Positions 47,101-54,967 of a DNA stretch of 64,000 nt are shown piece after piece. Within the stretch, counting starts at the first letter, position 1; each line of letters starts with the position of its first letter. This DNA comes from Bradyrhizobium hereditatis (GTDB lineage Bacteria > Pseudomonadota > Alphaproteobacteria > Rhizobiales > Xanthobacteraceae): the NCBI RefSeq assembly GCF_020329435.1, contig NZ_JAGKJK010000002.1, forward strand, positions 310,001 to 374,000, read 5' to 3'. The position numbers and the translations under genes were made by a program. Under the pieces are notes generated by a model. It was not told the DNA's origin, ran no database searches, and worked only from the letters and a program-made list of their open reading frames with translations.

Positions 47101-48990
47101 ATGCCCTTCACCGTTGCAGGTGTCGGCGACATGTCCGGCGACGTCTTCGGCAATGGCATGCTGCTTTCGCCGGCGACAAGGCTGGTGGCGGCTTTCGACC
47201 ACCGGGACATCTTCATCGATCCCTCGCCCGACCCTGCCATCAGCCACGCCGAGCGCCTGCGCTTGTTCAACATGCCGCGGTCGAGCTGGCAGGACTACAA
47301 CAAATCGCTGATCTCGCAGGGCGGCGGCGTGTTCTCGCGTTCGCTCAAGGCAATTCCGCTCGCACCGGAGGTGCGGGCCCTGCTTGATCTCGACAAGACG
47401 CAAGCCACGCCTTTCGAGGTGATGACGGCGATACTGAAGGCACGGGTCGACCTGCTCTGGTTTGGCGGCATCGGCACCTACATCCGCGCGTCGATCGAAA
47501 GCGACGACCAGGTGGGCGATCGCGCCAACGATCCTATCCGTGTCACCGGCTCTGAAGTCCGCGCCCGGGTGATCGGCGAAGGTGCCAATCTCGGCGTGAC
47601 CCAGCGCGGCCGCATCGAAGCGGCGCAGAGAGGCGTCAAGCTCAATACCGACGCCATCGACAATTCGGCGGGAGTGAACACTTCCGACGTCGAGGTCAAT
47701 ATCAAGATTGCGCTGGCACGCCCCGAACGCGACGGATACCTCAGTCCGACTGACCGCAACAGCCTGCTTGCCGCGATGACCGACGAGGTCGGCACGCTGG
47801 TGCTTCGCAACAATTACCTTCAATCGCTGGCGTTGTCGCTAGCCGAGCGCAAGGGCGTGGCCGACAATGGCTTCCTTGCCCGCCTGATGCAATCGCTCGA
47901 GCGGCGGGGCCTGCTCGACCGCGCCGTTGAGTTCCTGCCGGACGACGTCGCAATCGCCGCGCGCACGCAGCGCGGCCAGCCCTTCACGCGGCCGGAACTC
48001 GCCGTGCTGCTCGCCTACGCCAAGCTCACCCTTTACGATGATCTGCTCGTCACGAGCGTGCCGGACGACCCTTATCTCACCGGCGAATTGTCAAAATATT
48101 TCCCGCAGGAGATTCGAGACAAATTCCCCGATGCCATAAAAAGCCATCGTCTGCGACGGGAAATCATCTCCACCAATCTTGCCAATGCCGTGATCAATCG
48201 CGGCGGCCCGACCTGCATCGGGCGCCTAATCGATGAGACGGATGCCGACGTATCCACCATCGCCATGGCTTTCGTGGCGGTGGAGGAATCTTACGGTCTC
48301 GAGCGGCTGAACAACGCGATTGATGCGCTTGACACCAAGATCAACGGTCAAGTGCAACTCGGCCTTTACGCGGCGATTCAGGATCTCCTGCTCTCCCGCA
48401 TGGTCTGGTACGTGCGCAACGTTGATTTCAAAGCCGGCCTGGACGCGGTGATCTCGCGCTTCGGCCCGAGTATCCGAGAGATCGCCGTCGGGCTCGACAA
48501 CGCCCTGCCGCAGGAATTGCAGGCTGGCCGCAGCAAGCGGCGACGTGACCTGGTCGATGCCGGCGTCCCCACCGACCTCGCAAACGAACTCGCCGATCTC
48601 GACGCCTTGCTCTCCGCACCGGATATCGTGACAGTTGCCGAGCGCACCACCCGCGCGATTGGCGACGCCGCCACGACCTTCTTCGCTGCCGAGGCCAATT
48701 TCCACCTTCATCCCATTATCGTCGCCGCGCGCAGCATTCCGGCAAACGATCATTTCGAACGTCTCGCCATCGACCGCGCGGTTGACCAGATCGCAGCAGC
48801 CGAAAGAAGATTGGCCGCGGACATGCTGACAACCGGCCAATGCGGCCGTCAGGCTACCGAAATCTGGTTCGCGGCTCATCCTGAAGCGACGCGTGTCCGC
48901 CGCTCGGTCGAGGAGATCGCTGCCAGCGGACTGACGCTTGCCAAGCTGACCGTGACGGCCAACCTGCTGGGGGATTTGGTGAAGGGCTAA
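44170..48990 (+). CDS. NAD-specific glutamate dehydrogenase, large (about 180 kDa) type
   Basis: A 1606-residue cytoplasmic enzyme converting glutamate to 2-oxoglutarate and ammonium with NAD. The length and the central GDH domain (GGLRWSDRP, then VPVGAKGGFVPKR near residue 858, where the active-site Lys motif lies, and GVGDMSGDVFGNGMLLSP near 993) identify the GDH-180 family. The long N-terminal region contains the ACT-like regulatory segments of this family. ATG at 44170 is preferred over 44158 because GGAGG lies 5 bases before it. It stands alone. Confidence 0.93.
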   Translation: MASWRDDRVRATLIRDAAGSVQPSKTPRAFAELLFGHTNSEDLTSYDAASLAFLAEQAWEHVQQRAAGRADIRVINPMMPDGREISVLEVLNDNMPFLFDSTMAELAEQGIEVTLVAHPIVAVERDAYGKLLRFYGETLPEGSKGERESLIHLHIARLDAADDRQKLIDGLTKTLNDVRACVTDWRAMRARVEGAIKTLSSNPPPLPIDDVAEASQFLQWLCADNFTFLGLREYRFSPDSAASDEISSGEGLGILRDPDVKVLRRGTEMVVMTQEIREFMREPTLLIVVKANVSSRVHRRVRMDYVGIKLYTPDGRLEGELRLVGLFTSGAYTRSVRQIPYVRHKVAQVLERAGFDPNSHSGKALLHILEEYPRDEIVQVDVETLYNFVMEVLMLYERPRLRALARVDKFDRFVSILVFIPREKYDTEVRTRVAAFLAQVYKGTLAASYVSFPEGPLARVHYIIGRYEGKTPVVERATLEGGISAIIATWGDKLKAALAATTDGMRARLLANRYARAFTGGYTEIFDAPQAITDIATIEKLSAARPVALSVYRIDGDDPRRFGLKVFSRGTPLSLSYRVPVIENHGLRVVNERTFQITPSATPAPAPVWLHDMTIETNDGKPIVITEEFGRRLEASIMAVVGDRAESDGYNALILRTGLSWREVSAIRALSHYLHQIRAPFSQDYMWGTLRKNSAITTTIVALFQARFDPRLAVTNAERSARETALLAEIEEQLKSVALLDEDRILRRFTNLVQAIVRTNLWQIGLDGHPRPVISFKFDARKIDDLPAPRPLYEIFVYSPRVEGIHLRFGKVARGGLRWSDRPQDFRTEILGLVKAQQVKNAVIVPVGAKGGFVPKRLPPPSNREAWMAEGTEAYRIFVRSLLELTDNLDGDAIVPPDDTVRHDEDDPYLVVAADKGTATFSDIANAISVEKGHWLGDAFASGGSQGYDHKKMGITARGAWEAVKRHFRELGTDIQTMPFTVAGVGDMSGDVFGNGMLLSPATRLVAAFDHRDIFIDPSPDPAISHAERLRLFNMPRSSWQDYNKSLISQGGGVFSRSLKAIPLAPEVRALLDLDKTQATPFEVMTAILKARVDLLWFGGIGTYIRASIESDDQVGDRANDPIRVTGSEVRARVIGEGANLGVTQRGRIEAAQRGVKLNTDAIDNSAGVNTSDVEVNIKIALARPERDGYLSPTDRNSLLAAMTDEVGTLVLRNNYLQSLALSLAERKGVADNGFLARLMQSLERRGLLDRAVEFLPDDVAIAARTQRGQPFTRPELAVLLAYAKLTLYDDLLVTSVPDDPYLTGELSKYFPQEIRDKFPDAIKSHRLRREIISTNLANAVINRGGPTCIGRLIDETDADVSTIAMAFVAVEESYGLERLNNAIDALDTKINGQVQLGLYAAIQDLLLSRMVWYVRNVDFKAGLDAVISRFGPSIREIAVGLDNALPQELQAGRSKRRRDLVDAGVPTDLANELADLDALLSAPDIVTVAERTTRAIGDAATTFFAAEANFHLHPIIVAARSIPANDHFERLAIDRAVDQIAAAERRLAADMLTTGQCGRQATEIWFAAHPEATRVRRSVEEIAASGLTLAKLTVTANLLGDLVKG

Positions 48991-49085
48991 GGGGGCGCGC
49001 GGCGGCGATACTAATGTGCGATGGCGAACCATCAACCTGCCGGACTGGATTGCACCAAGTCGCGGGCGCCTGGAAATTCGCTGAT

Positions 49086-49162
49086 TGGTAGCGGGGGAGG
49101 GACTCGAACCCCCGACCCCAGGATTATGATTCCCGTGCTCTAACCAGCTGAGCTACCCCGCC
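49086..49162 (-). tRNA. tRNA-Met (CAT), elongator type
   Basis: A 77-base cloverleaf on the minus strand, with acceptor GGCGGGG pairing with CCCCGCU (G-U at the first pair), D-arm TAGCTCAGCTGGTTAGAGC, anticodon loop ATCATAA (CAT), T-arm GGGGGTTCGAGTCCC, and an encoded CCA end. The G-U first pair is unlike the unpaired first position of initiator tRNA, so it should be the elongator form. Ile2 tRNA (lysidine-modified CAT) is less likely. Confidence 0.93.
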
Positions 49163-49279
49163 AAGGCATCGCAATCGGCGGCAGGAGGTGCCGCGGGCGC
49201 GAATGCGGGGGCATATAAGGAGTGGGTCAAGCCCCTGTCAAGCAAAGCGAACCCGCCGGACCGCGCCTGCAAAATGGCG

Positions 49280-49642
49280 CTATTTCGGCCGGATTGTCGG
49301 GTCGCCGCCGGGGCTGCCGGGCGGTGGAATCACCGGCGTCTTGCTCCCATCCGGCGGCGTGGGTGCATGCATTTCGGGATCGACGCCTGGAGGCGGACAC
49401 AATACGCCCTCCGAGCGGGCCAGCTTGTCGCCGAGCGGCTCGGTCCGCTGGCCGGTGGTCGTTCCCTCCGGAGCCTTCTCGCCGGGTTTCGGCACCTGCT
49501 GCATTGGCGCGCAATCGGCGGCGCGCTGCGGCGATGGCGGCGCGGTCTGAGGCGGCGGCGTGGTCGGACTCGGCGGGGCCTGTGCCCCCGCCACGCCGAC
49601 GGCCGCCATCAACATACATGAGATCAGAAAGGCGCGTTTCAT
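49280..49642 (-). CDS. Small exported proline-rich protein
   Basis: A 120-residue protein with an N-terminal signal peptide (MKRAFLISCMLMAAVGVAGA, cleavage near residue 20) followed by a Pro/Thr-rich, presumably disordered mature part (PPSPTTPPPQTAPPSP and PPPGSPGG). Two Cys (in ADCAPM and VLCPPPG) could form a disulfide in the periplasm. I do not recognise a family. Confidence 0.6.
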   Translation of the reverse strand: MKRAFLISCMLMAAVGVAGAQAPPSPTTPPPQTAPPSPQRAADCAPMQQVPKPGEKAPEGTTTGQRTEPLGDKLARSEGVLCPPPGVDPEMHAPTPPDGSKTPVIPPPGSPGGDPTIRPK

Positions 49643-49702
49643 TGCCATGCAGGGAAAACGGCCTGCACTTGCGGAGGTTCCGCAGTCAATCCATCGCGTG
49701 TT

Positions 49703-50341
49703 TCACGATTTCCGATAACGGATCAGCGAAAAATGTCCCATCGGCGGCATCGGCCGCCGCTCGGTCAAGGTAACGCCACCGTGTTTGGCGGCCCAGTTGC
49801 TCAGGCGCTCCCATGGAAATTCCGGACGCCAGCCGAGCCGTCGCGCCAGCGGTGCGAAGGCCAGTTCGAAGATGCGGCGCGGGCCGCTTTCGGCGCCGAT
49901 ATGATTGACCAGGATGAGCTCGCCGCCCGGCTTCAGCACGCGGATGAAATCATCCAGCGTCGCCTCGGGATCGGGCACCGCCGTGATGACATATTGCGCC
50001 ACCACTGCGTCGAAGAACGAATCCGGAAACGCCAGGTTCTTGGCGTCCATCACCGCGAGCGTTTCGACATTGGTCAGCCCGAACTCGCGCACGCGCTTGA
50101 GCGCGCGCCGCAGCATCGGCTCGGAAATATCGACGCCGCATAGTTTCGTATTGCGCGAATATTCCGACAGCGACAGCCCGGTGCCGACGCCGACGTCGAG
50201 AACGCGTCCGCCGATCTTGTCGGCTTCGGCGATGGTCGATCGCCGCCCCTCGTCGAATACCTTGCCGAAAACAAGATCGTAGATCGGCGCCCAGCGTCCA
50301 TAAGCCTTTTCGACCCCCTCGCGGTCGATGTCCCCAGCCAT
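49703..50341 (-). CDS. pmtA: Phosphatidylethanolamine N-methyltransferase, PmtA type
   Basis: A 212-residue SAM-dependent methyltransferase at the inner membrane making phosphatidylcholine precursors. It opens with the PmtA-typical YGRWAPIYDLVFGKVFDEGR (residue 14), has the SAM motif VLDVGVGTGLSL near 48, and ends with FSLIRYRK. Length and pattern fit the Rhodobacter/Bradyrhizobium PmtA group. A general methyltransferase (UbiE-like) is the alternative. It lies 22 bases downstream of mnmA on the same strand. Confidence 0.75.
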   Translation of the reverse strand: MAGDIDREGVEKAYGRWAPIYDLVFGKVFDEGRRSTIAEADKIGGRVLDVGVGTGLSLSEYSRNTKLCGVDISEPMLRRALKRVREFGLTNVETLAVMDAKNLAFPDSFFDAVVAQYVITAVPDPEATLDDFIRVLKPGGELILVNHIGAESGPRRIFELAFAPLARRLGWRPEFPWERLSNWAAKHGGVTLTERRPMPPMGHFSLIRYRKS

Positions 50342-50362
50342 TTCCCCTGCCTCGATTTTTTC

Positions 50363-51583
50363 TTAAGTGCGCATCACCTCGGCGAGCGGCGCAGCAGGCT
50401 TTTCCTGCACCCCTGCCCTCACCGGATGTCGTGCGCTGGCGCTCTTGATGAAGCCGCCGCCGAGCACGCGCGCCTGTCCTGAAGGCGCATCGTAGAACAC
50501 GCAGGCCTGGCCGGGCGATACGCCCTCTTCGCCCGCAACGAGTTCGACCTCATAGCCGCCATCGACCGCGCGCAGCCAGGCCGGCTGCGGCGCACGCGTC
50601 GAGCGCACGCGAACGAACATCTCGATGCCGTCGCCGATCACGCGATCGAGCGCGCCATCGCCGATCCAGTTGACGTCACGCAGCAGGATGCGATCCATAC
50701 GCAACGCCTCGCGCGGGCCCACCACGACGCGGCGGCTGGCCGCGTCGAGCTTGACGACGTAGAGCGGCGCGCCCGCGGCAATGCCCAGTCCCTTGCGCTG
50801 GCCGACGGTGAAATGAACGATGCCTTGATGACGGCCAATCACGCGGCCTTCGAGATCGACGATGTCGCCGGGCTCGATCGCGCCAGGCTTGAGCCGGCCG
50901 ATGATGTCGGTGTATCGCCCGGTCGGCACGAAGCAGATGTCCTGGCTGTCCTGCTTCTCCGCGACCTCAAGGCCGAAGCGCCGCGCCAGTTCGCGCGTCT
51001 GCGGCTTGGTCATGTCGCCGAGCGGAAAGCGTAAGTAGTCGAGTTGCTCGCGCGTGGTCGCGAACAGGAAATAGCTCTGGTCGCGATCGGCGTCCGCCGC
51101 GCAGACCAGCGCGCGCGACCCGTCGGCGAGACGGCGCGAGGCAACATAGTGACCGGTCGCAAGCGCCTGTGCGCCCAGTTCGCGCGCGGTCGCCAGCAGG
51201 TCGCGAAACTTGATCGATCGGTTGCACTCGATGCAAGGCACCGGCGTTTCGCCGTGCGCGTAGCTGTCGGCGAAATTATCGATCACGGATTCGCGGAAGC
51301 GGCTTTCATAGTCGAGCACATAGTGCGGAATGCCGATCCGTTCGGCGACGTTGCGGGCATCGTGGATGTCGCGCCCGGCACAGCAGGCACCCTTGCGATG
51401 GGTGGCCGCGCCGTGGTCGTAAAGCTGCAGCGTGATCCCGACCACGTCGTAGCCCTCGGACTTCAGCAAGGCAGCCGTCACCGACGAATCGACGCCGCCG
51501 GACATGGCGACGACGACACGCGCGTCCTGCGGACGACCTTCGAGATCCAGACTGTTTCGCATGCCAGGGGTCATCGACTTCAA
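50363..51583 (-). CDS. mnmA: tRNA-specific 2-thiouridylase
   Basis: A 406-residue enzyme that thiolates U34 of Lys, Glu and Gln tRNAs. The PP-loop is AMSGGVDSS near residue 27; the catalytic Cys pair is seen in PCIECN (about 118) and DSQDICFVP (about 216); the tRNA-binding and C-terminal barrel segments follow (VGQRKGLGI near 262). The last 25 residues are an alphaproteobacterial tail. Start at 51583; an ATG seven codons further is possible. Confidence 0.93.
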   Translation of the reverse strand: MKSMTPGMRNSLDLEGRPQDARVVVAMSGGVDSSVTAALLKSEGYDVVGITLQLYDHGAATHRKGACCAGRDIHDARNVAERIGIPHYVLDYESRFRESVIDNFADSYAHGETPVPCIECNRSIKFRDLLATARELGAQALATGHYVASRRLADGSRALVCAADADRDQSYFLFATTREQLDYLRFPLGDMTKPQTRELARRFGLEVAEKQDSQDICFVPTGRYTDIIGRLKPGAIEPGDIVDLEGRVIGRHQGIVHFTVGQRKGLGIAAGAPLYVVKLDAASRRVVVGPREALRMDRILLRDVNWIGDGALDRVIGDGIEMFVRVRSTRAPQPAWLRAVDGGYEVELVAGEEGVSPGQACVFYDAPSGQARVLGGGFIKSASARHPVRAGVQEKPAAPLAEVMRT

Positions 51584-51907
51584 TCGCGGATCGCGCCAGG
51601 CGCCCCGCGGTCAGGGTTGAAAAGCCTTTATACATAAGGCTTTAGGGTGTCATCCGGCCATTCCGGACCGGATTGGACGCCGCTCTTTAATATAGGCCGT
51701 ATTCCTGTGAGGCAATCAGCCGAACCCCATTTTGGAGCGGGTCCAGGACGGCAAATCTTGCCGCCGGGCAGAAAAGGCGGTCGAAACCATGCCACGCCAC
51801 TAGGCCACACTGTATGTAAGCATTTGAAATTACAAGGTAATATTTGCACCGCCAACTGGCCCGGTCCTTGCTGAAGGGTAGCTGAGAGCTCAGCACGAGG
51901 GTCGCCC
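51584..51907. promoter_or_regulatory. Divergent region between mnmA and fliK
   Basis: 324 non-coding bases. The fliK side carries the sigma-54 promoter listed next. The mnmA side shows no element I can name. A short AT-rich stretch (51820-51850) precedes the promoter and could bind FlbD or IHF. Confidence 0.5.
51857..51872 (+). promoter_or_regulatory. Sigma-54 promoter (-24/-12) for fliK-flgD
   Basis: TGGCCCG-N4-TTGCT matches the consensus TGGCACG-N4-TTGCW at all fixed positions except one (A to C). It ends 35 bases before the fliK start. The window also encodes FlbD, the sigma-54 activator of late flagellar genes. Confidence 0.7.
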
Positions 51908-53611
51908 GTGGTAAGTGTCACGTCAGAAGTATTGGCAAACGCTTCTTTCCACAGCGCGGCGGCGAAGTCCGCCCGGCCGGACCCCGATCCCCCGGCCGGA
52001 AACGACAGCTTCGCGGCGCTGGTCGACAGCAACGCGGCGGCGAACCGCAACGATAACCGCGCGCAGGAGTCAGCGCCCGCGCCACGCCGCTCCGACGACA
52101 CGCCGGCGTCCGGCAACCGCCAACGCGATAACGCGGCCGCATCTGACAAGGCGGACAAGGCTGCGCGCAATGATGATCGCGACGCTGCCGCCAAGGCCCG
52201 TAATGACAAGGCCCGTAACGACGACAACGCGCGCGAAGACGGCAAAGCCGACGCCAAGACCAACACCGACAACACGGCCAACACCGACAGCAAGACGACA
52301 ACAACCCGCCGCGGCAAATCGAAGTCCGACGCGCCGACGTCCGACAAGGCGACGTCTGACGAGACGGCGCAGGCGTCTTACGGCGACGCTTCATCGGGAG
52401 CCGATCAGACCGAGACGACGGCACAGAACGGAACGGCCGTGATGACGGCCGACGCCGTCGCCGCCGCAATCCCCGCTGCCGAGGCGCCGGCGACTTCCGC
52501 GACACCCGCAACCGACAAGGCTGCAGCCCCGCTTGCTATAGCAGCAGCTGCGATCGCAGCTTCCGCTTCGATTGCCGCCGAGACCGCACCGGCCGCGCCC
52601 GCCGCGGGAACAACCTCACCCGCAAGCACGAACACCGCGCAGGCAGACACCGCCGTCAAGGCAAACGCGCAAGGCGGCGTAGGCCAGGCTGTCAGCGCGC
52701 AGGCCACATCCGGCGATCCGTCCGTCACAGGTGGCCTCGCCCATGCTGCTTCGGTCGTCGCGGCGACGCCGGCCGCAACAAGATCCGCCGTGCTATCCAA
52801 GGGCCCCGATCTCGACAAGAAGAGCGCCACGACGGTCGTCGAGCAGCCCGGCACCATCGACGCCACCGACACCGCGTCATCTGCCGCAGACACCATCGTG
52901 TCCGCCGTCACCGCGCCGACAGAAGCTGTCGCCAAGCCGAAGGCCGAGAACGGTATCGCCGACGGCGTGAAGGCCGACGCGTCAGCCAACTCCATCGCAC
53001 CGCCGTCCAGCCACGCGAGCCCCAATGCCAACGCGCATCTTGCGGCTCCTGACATCGGCCAGACACCGGTCAATGCCTTGGGCAATGGCCTGCAGGCGAC
53101 CGGCACGATCCCGACGCAGCCGTCAGCCGCTCACACCACGACGCCCGTCGCCACTTCTCAACTCACCGCGACCGCCGCCACCGGCGCCGCCGTGCCGGTG
53201 AGCGGGCTTGCGATGGAAATCGCCGCATCTGTCAGAAGCGGCAAGACCCGCTTCGAGATCCGGCTCGATCCTGCCGAGCTCGGTCGCATCGATGTGCGCA
53301 TCGATGTCGATCGCAATGGCCAGGTGACGTCGCACCTGACTGTCGAACGCCCGGAGACGCTCTCGATGCTGCGCCAGGATGCCAACCAGTTGCAGCGTGC
53401 ACTCGACAACGCCGGGCTCTCGACCGGCAATGGCGGCCTGCAGTTCAGCCTGCGTGACCAGTCCTCGCAGGGCCAGAATGACGGCAACCAGTCCAATCCC
53501 AACGCGCATCGCATCGTCGTCAGCGAGGAAGACAGCGTGCCGGCTGTCGTCGCCGGCCGCAGCTATGGCCGCATGCTCGGCGCGAGCGGCGGCGTCGACA
53601 TCAGGGTCTAA
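51908..53611 (+). CDS. fliK: Flagellar hook-length control protein
   Basis: A 567-residue secreted molecular ruler. Most of it (about 20-425) is a low-complexity Ala/Asp/Lys/Thr-rich region with few aromatic residues, expected for the extensible ruler. The C-terminal FliK domain is clear: EIRLDPAELGRIDVRIDVD near 452, then VERPETLSMLRQDANQLQRA. The GTG start at 51908 has ACGAGGG 6 bases upstream. flgD follows by 12 bases. Confidence 0.88.
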   Translation: MVSVTSEVLANASFHSAAAKSARPDPDPPAGNDSFAALVDSNAAANRNDNRAQESAPAPRRSDDTPASGNRQRDNAAASDKADKAARNDDRDAAAKARNDKARNDDNAREDGKADAKTNTDNTANTDSKTTTTRRGKSKSDAPTSDKATSDETAQASYGDASSGADQTETTAQNGTAVMTADAVAAAIPAAEAPATSATPATDKAAAPLAIAAAAIAASASIAAETAPAAPAAGTTSPASTNTAQADTAVKANAQGGVGQAVSAQATSGDPSVTGGLAHAASVVAATPAATRSAVLSKGPDLDKKSATTVVEQPGTIDATDTASSAADTIVSAVTAPTEAVAKPKAENGIADGVKADASANSIAPPSSHASPNANAHLAAPDIGQTPVNALGNGLQATGTIPTQPSAAHTTTPVATSQLTATAATGAAVPVSGLAMEIAASVRSGKTRFEIRLDPAELGRIDVRIDVDRNGQVTSHLTVERPETLSMLRQDANQLQRALDNAGLSTGNGGLQFSLRDQSSQGQNDGNQSNPNAHRIVVSEEDSVPAVVAGRSYGRMLGASGGVDIRV

Positions 53612-53623
53612 GCGGAGATCACC

Positions 53624-54319
53624 ATGGCAGTTGATGCAACCATGCCGACGCCCGTCGTCTCGGCACCTGGAACCGGAAGCGCGACGAGCAACAATACCGC
53701 GTCGGAAAGAACGACGGGTATCGCGGATAATTTCCAGACTTTTCTGACGCTGCTGACCACGCAGCTCCAGCACCAGAATCCGCTGGATCCCCTCGATACC
53801 AATCAGTTCACGCAGCAGCTTGTGCAGTTCGCCGGCATCGAACAGCAGCTCAAATCGAACGAACAATTGAAGGCGCTGGTGGAGATCGAAAAGAGTGCAC
53901 AGGCAACCCAGGCGCTGGTCTATGTCGGCAACACCGTTGCCGTTGATGGCAGCAAGGCGCAGTTCGACAAGTCGGCAACCTGGAATTTTAATTCCGAGAA
54001 AGACACCACCGCGACCATCACGATCACCAATTCAGCGGGACAGACCGCCTATACCGGCAACTTCACGCTCAAGAAGGGCGGCTCCAGTTTCGTCTGGGAC
54101 GGCAAGGGCAATGACGGCGTGCAGTGGCCGAAAGGCACCTACACTTTGACCGCCACCGGCAAGGACAGTTCGGGCAACAACGTCGCGATTTCCACCGAAG
54201 TCCAGGGCATTGTGGATTCGGTGGACCTCAGCGCCTCCCCGCCGCTGCTGTCGATCGGCGGCCAAAGCTACACCACCGACAAGATCAAGCGGGTGGTCCG
54301 CCCGAGCACCTCGAGCTGA
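53624..54319 (+). CDS. flgD: Flagellar hook assembly (capping) protein
   Basis: A 231-residue hook scaffold protein. The N-terminal cap signature FLTLLTTQLQHQNPLDPLD (near 39) and TNQFTQQLVQFAGIEQQLKS are conserved; the C-terminal FLG Ig-like domain follows (FVWDGKGNDGVQWPKGTYTL near 163). Cotranscribed with fliK. Confidence 0.93.
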   Translation: MAVDATMPTPVVSAPGTGSATSNNTASERTTGIADNFQTFLTLLTTQLQHQNPLDPLDTNQFTQQLVQFAGIEQQLKSNEQLKALVEIEKSAQATQALVYVGNTVAVDGSKAQFDKSATWNFNSEKDTTATITITNSAGQTAYTGNFTLKKGGSSFVWDGKGNDGVQWPKGTYTLTATGKDSSGNNVAISTEVQGIVDSVDLSASPPLLSIGGQSYTTDKIKRVVRPSTSS

Positions 54320-54525
54320 CCCCTTCGCCCGTCGTATCCCTTAATCCACCCCTTCCAACCCGGTCTTCCAGCGAACGCAAAAGCGGTTCCCGGAAGCCCG
54401 GGCCGCAGCCATTTCCAGTCATTTTCAAGGAGATTCGTATTGAAGCCGTAGGCTTAGGTAAATTTTAAGCCGACGGGCGTAGGTTACCGTGGTGAGTTCA
54501 GTGGTTGAGAGTTTGTGAGTACGCC

Positions 54526-54801
54526 ATGACAGAACCCCATCGCCCGAGGGTGAAATACGTCATCGGGCCTGACGGCAGTCCGTTAACAATTGCTGACCTG
54601 CCCGCGCCCGGCACCAAACGGTGGGTGATCCGACGCAAGGCCGAAGTTGTCGCCGCAGTCCGTGGTGGCCTGCTTTCCCTCGAAGAAGCCTGCAGCCGCT
54701 ACACGCTGACCGTCGACGAATTCCTCTCCTGGCAGTTCTCCATCGATCAGCATGGGCTGGCAGGCCTTCGGACCACCCGGATCCAACAATATCGGCAGTA
54801 A
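54526..54801 (+). CDS. sciP: CtrA inhibitor SciP (DUF1153)
   Basis: A 91-residue protein that in Caulobacter binds CtrA and blocks transcription from CtrA-activated promoters. The sequence is nearly canonical for the family: PRVKYVIGPDGSPLTIADLP near residue 5 and EVVAAVRGGLLSLEEACSRY near 40, ending RTTRIQQYRQ. ATG at 54526 gives the family's usual start. It is followed by a strong terminator and lies just upstream of fliF, as I recall for Caulobacter. Confidence 0.93.
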   Translation: MTEPHRPRVKYVIGPDGSPLTIADLPAPGTKRWVIRRKAEVVAAVRGGLLSLEEACSRYTLTVDEFLSWQFSIDQHGLAGLRTTRIQQYRQ

Positions 54802-54827
54802 GCTCGCCTGAACCGAAAGATTTGATG

Positions 54828-54861
54828 AAAACCGGCTTCGTTTTGCGAAGCCGGTTTTTTT
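54828..54861 (+). terminator. Rho-independent terminator after sciP
   Basis: AACCGGCTTCG pairs with CGAAGCCGGTT around a 5-base loop, followed by an unbroken run of seven T. It separates sciP from the fliF operon. Confidence 0.9.
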
Positions 54862-54886
54862 CATGCCGGGAACTATTAGCGGCGCT

Positions 54887-54904
54887 TTAACCGTCGTTAA
54901 CCAT
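54887..54904 (+). promoter_or_regulatory. CtrA-like binding site upstream of fliF
   Basis: TTAACC at 54887-54892 and TTAACCAT at 54897-54904 form two CtrA half-sites spaced TTAA-N6-TTAA, one base short of the canonical N7. They lie about 65 bases upstream of fliF. The Caulobacter fliF operon is a known CtrA target. A GANTC (CcrM) site, GAATC, lies at about 54953. Confidence 0.55.
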
Positions 54905-54967
54905 ATGGAAACCATCCCCTAGGCAATAATTGCCCAGTCGGTCCCTGGGGCCGAATCCTGGGGGCGG

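Noticed and set aside
49086..49162. tRNA-Met as an integration site of a mobile element
   Set aside because: No integrase and no direct repeat of the tRNA 3' end were seen on either side.
51628..52347. Minus-strand frame opposite the fliK start
   Set aside because: Its Leu/Ser/Arg-rich translation is the mirror of the fliK low-complexity region, and it covers the sigma-54 promoter.
51908..53200. Tandem-repeat or foreign DNA in the Asp/Lys/Ala-rich part of fliK
   Set aside because: Low complexity is normal for the FliK ruler region, and no exact repeat unit was found.
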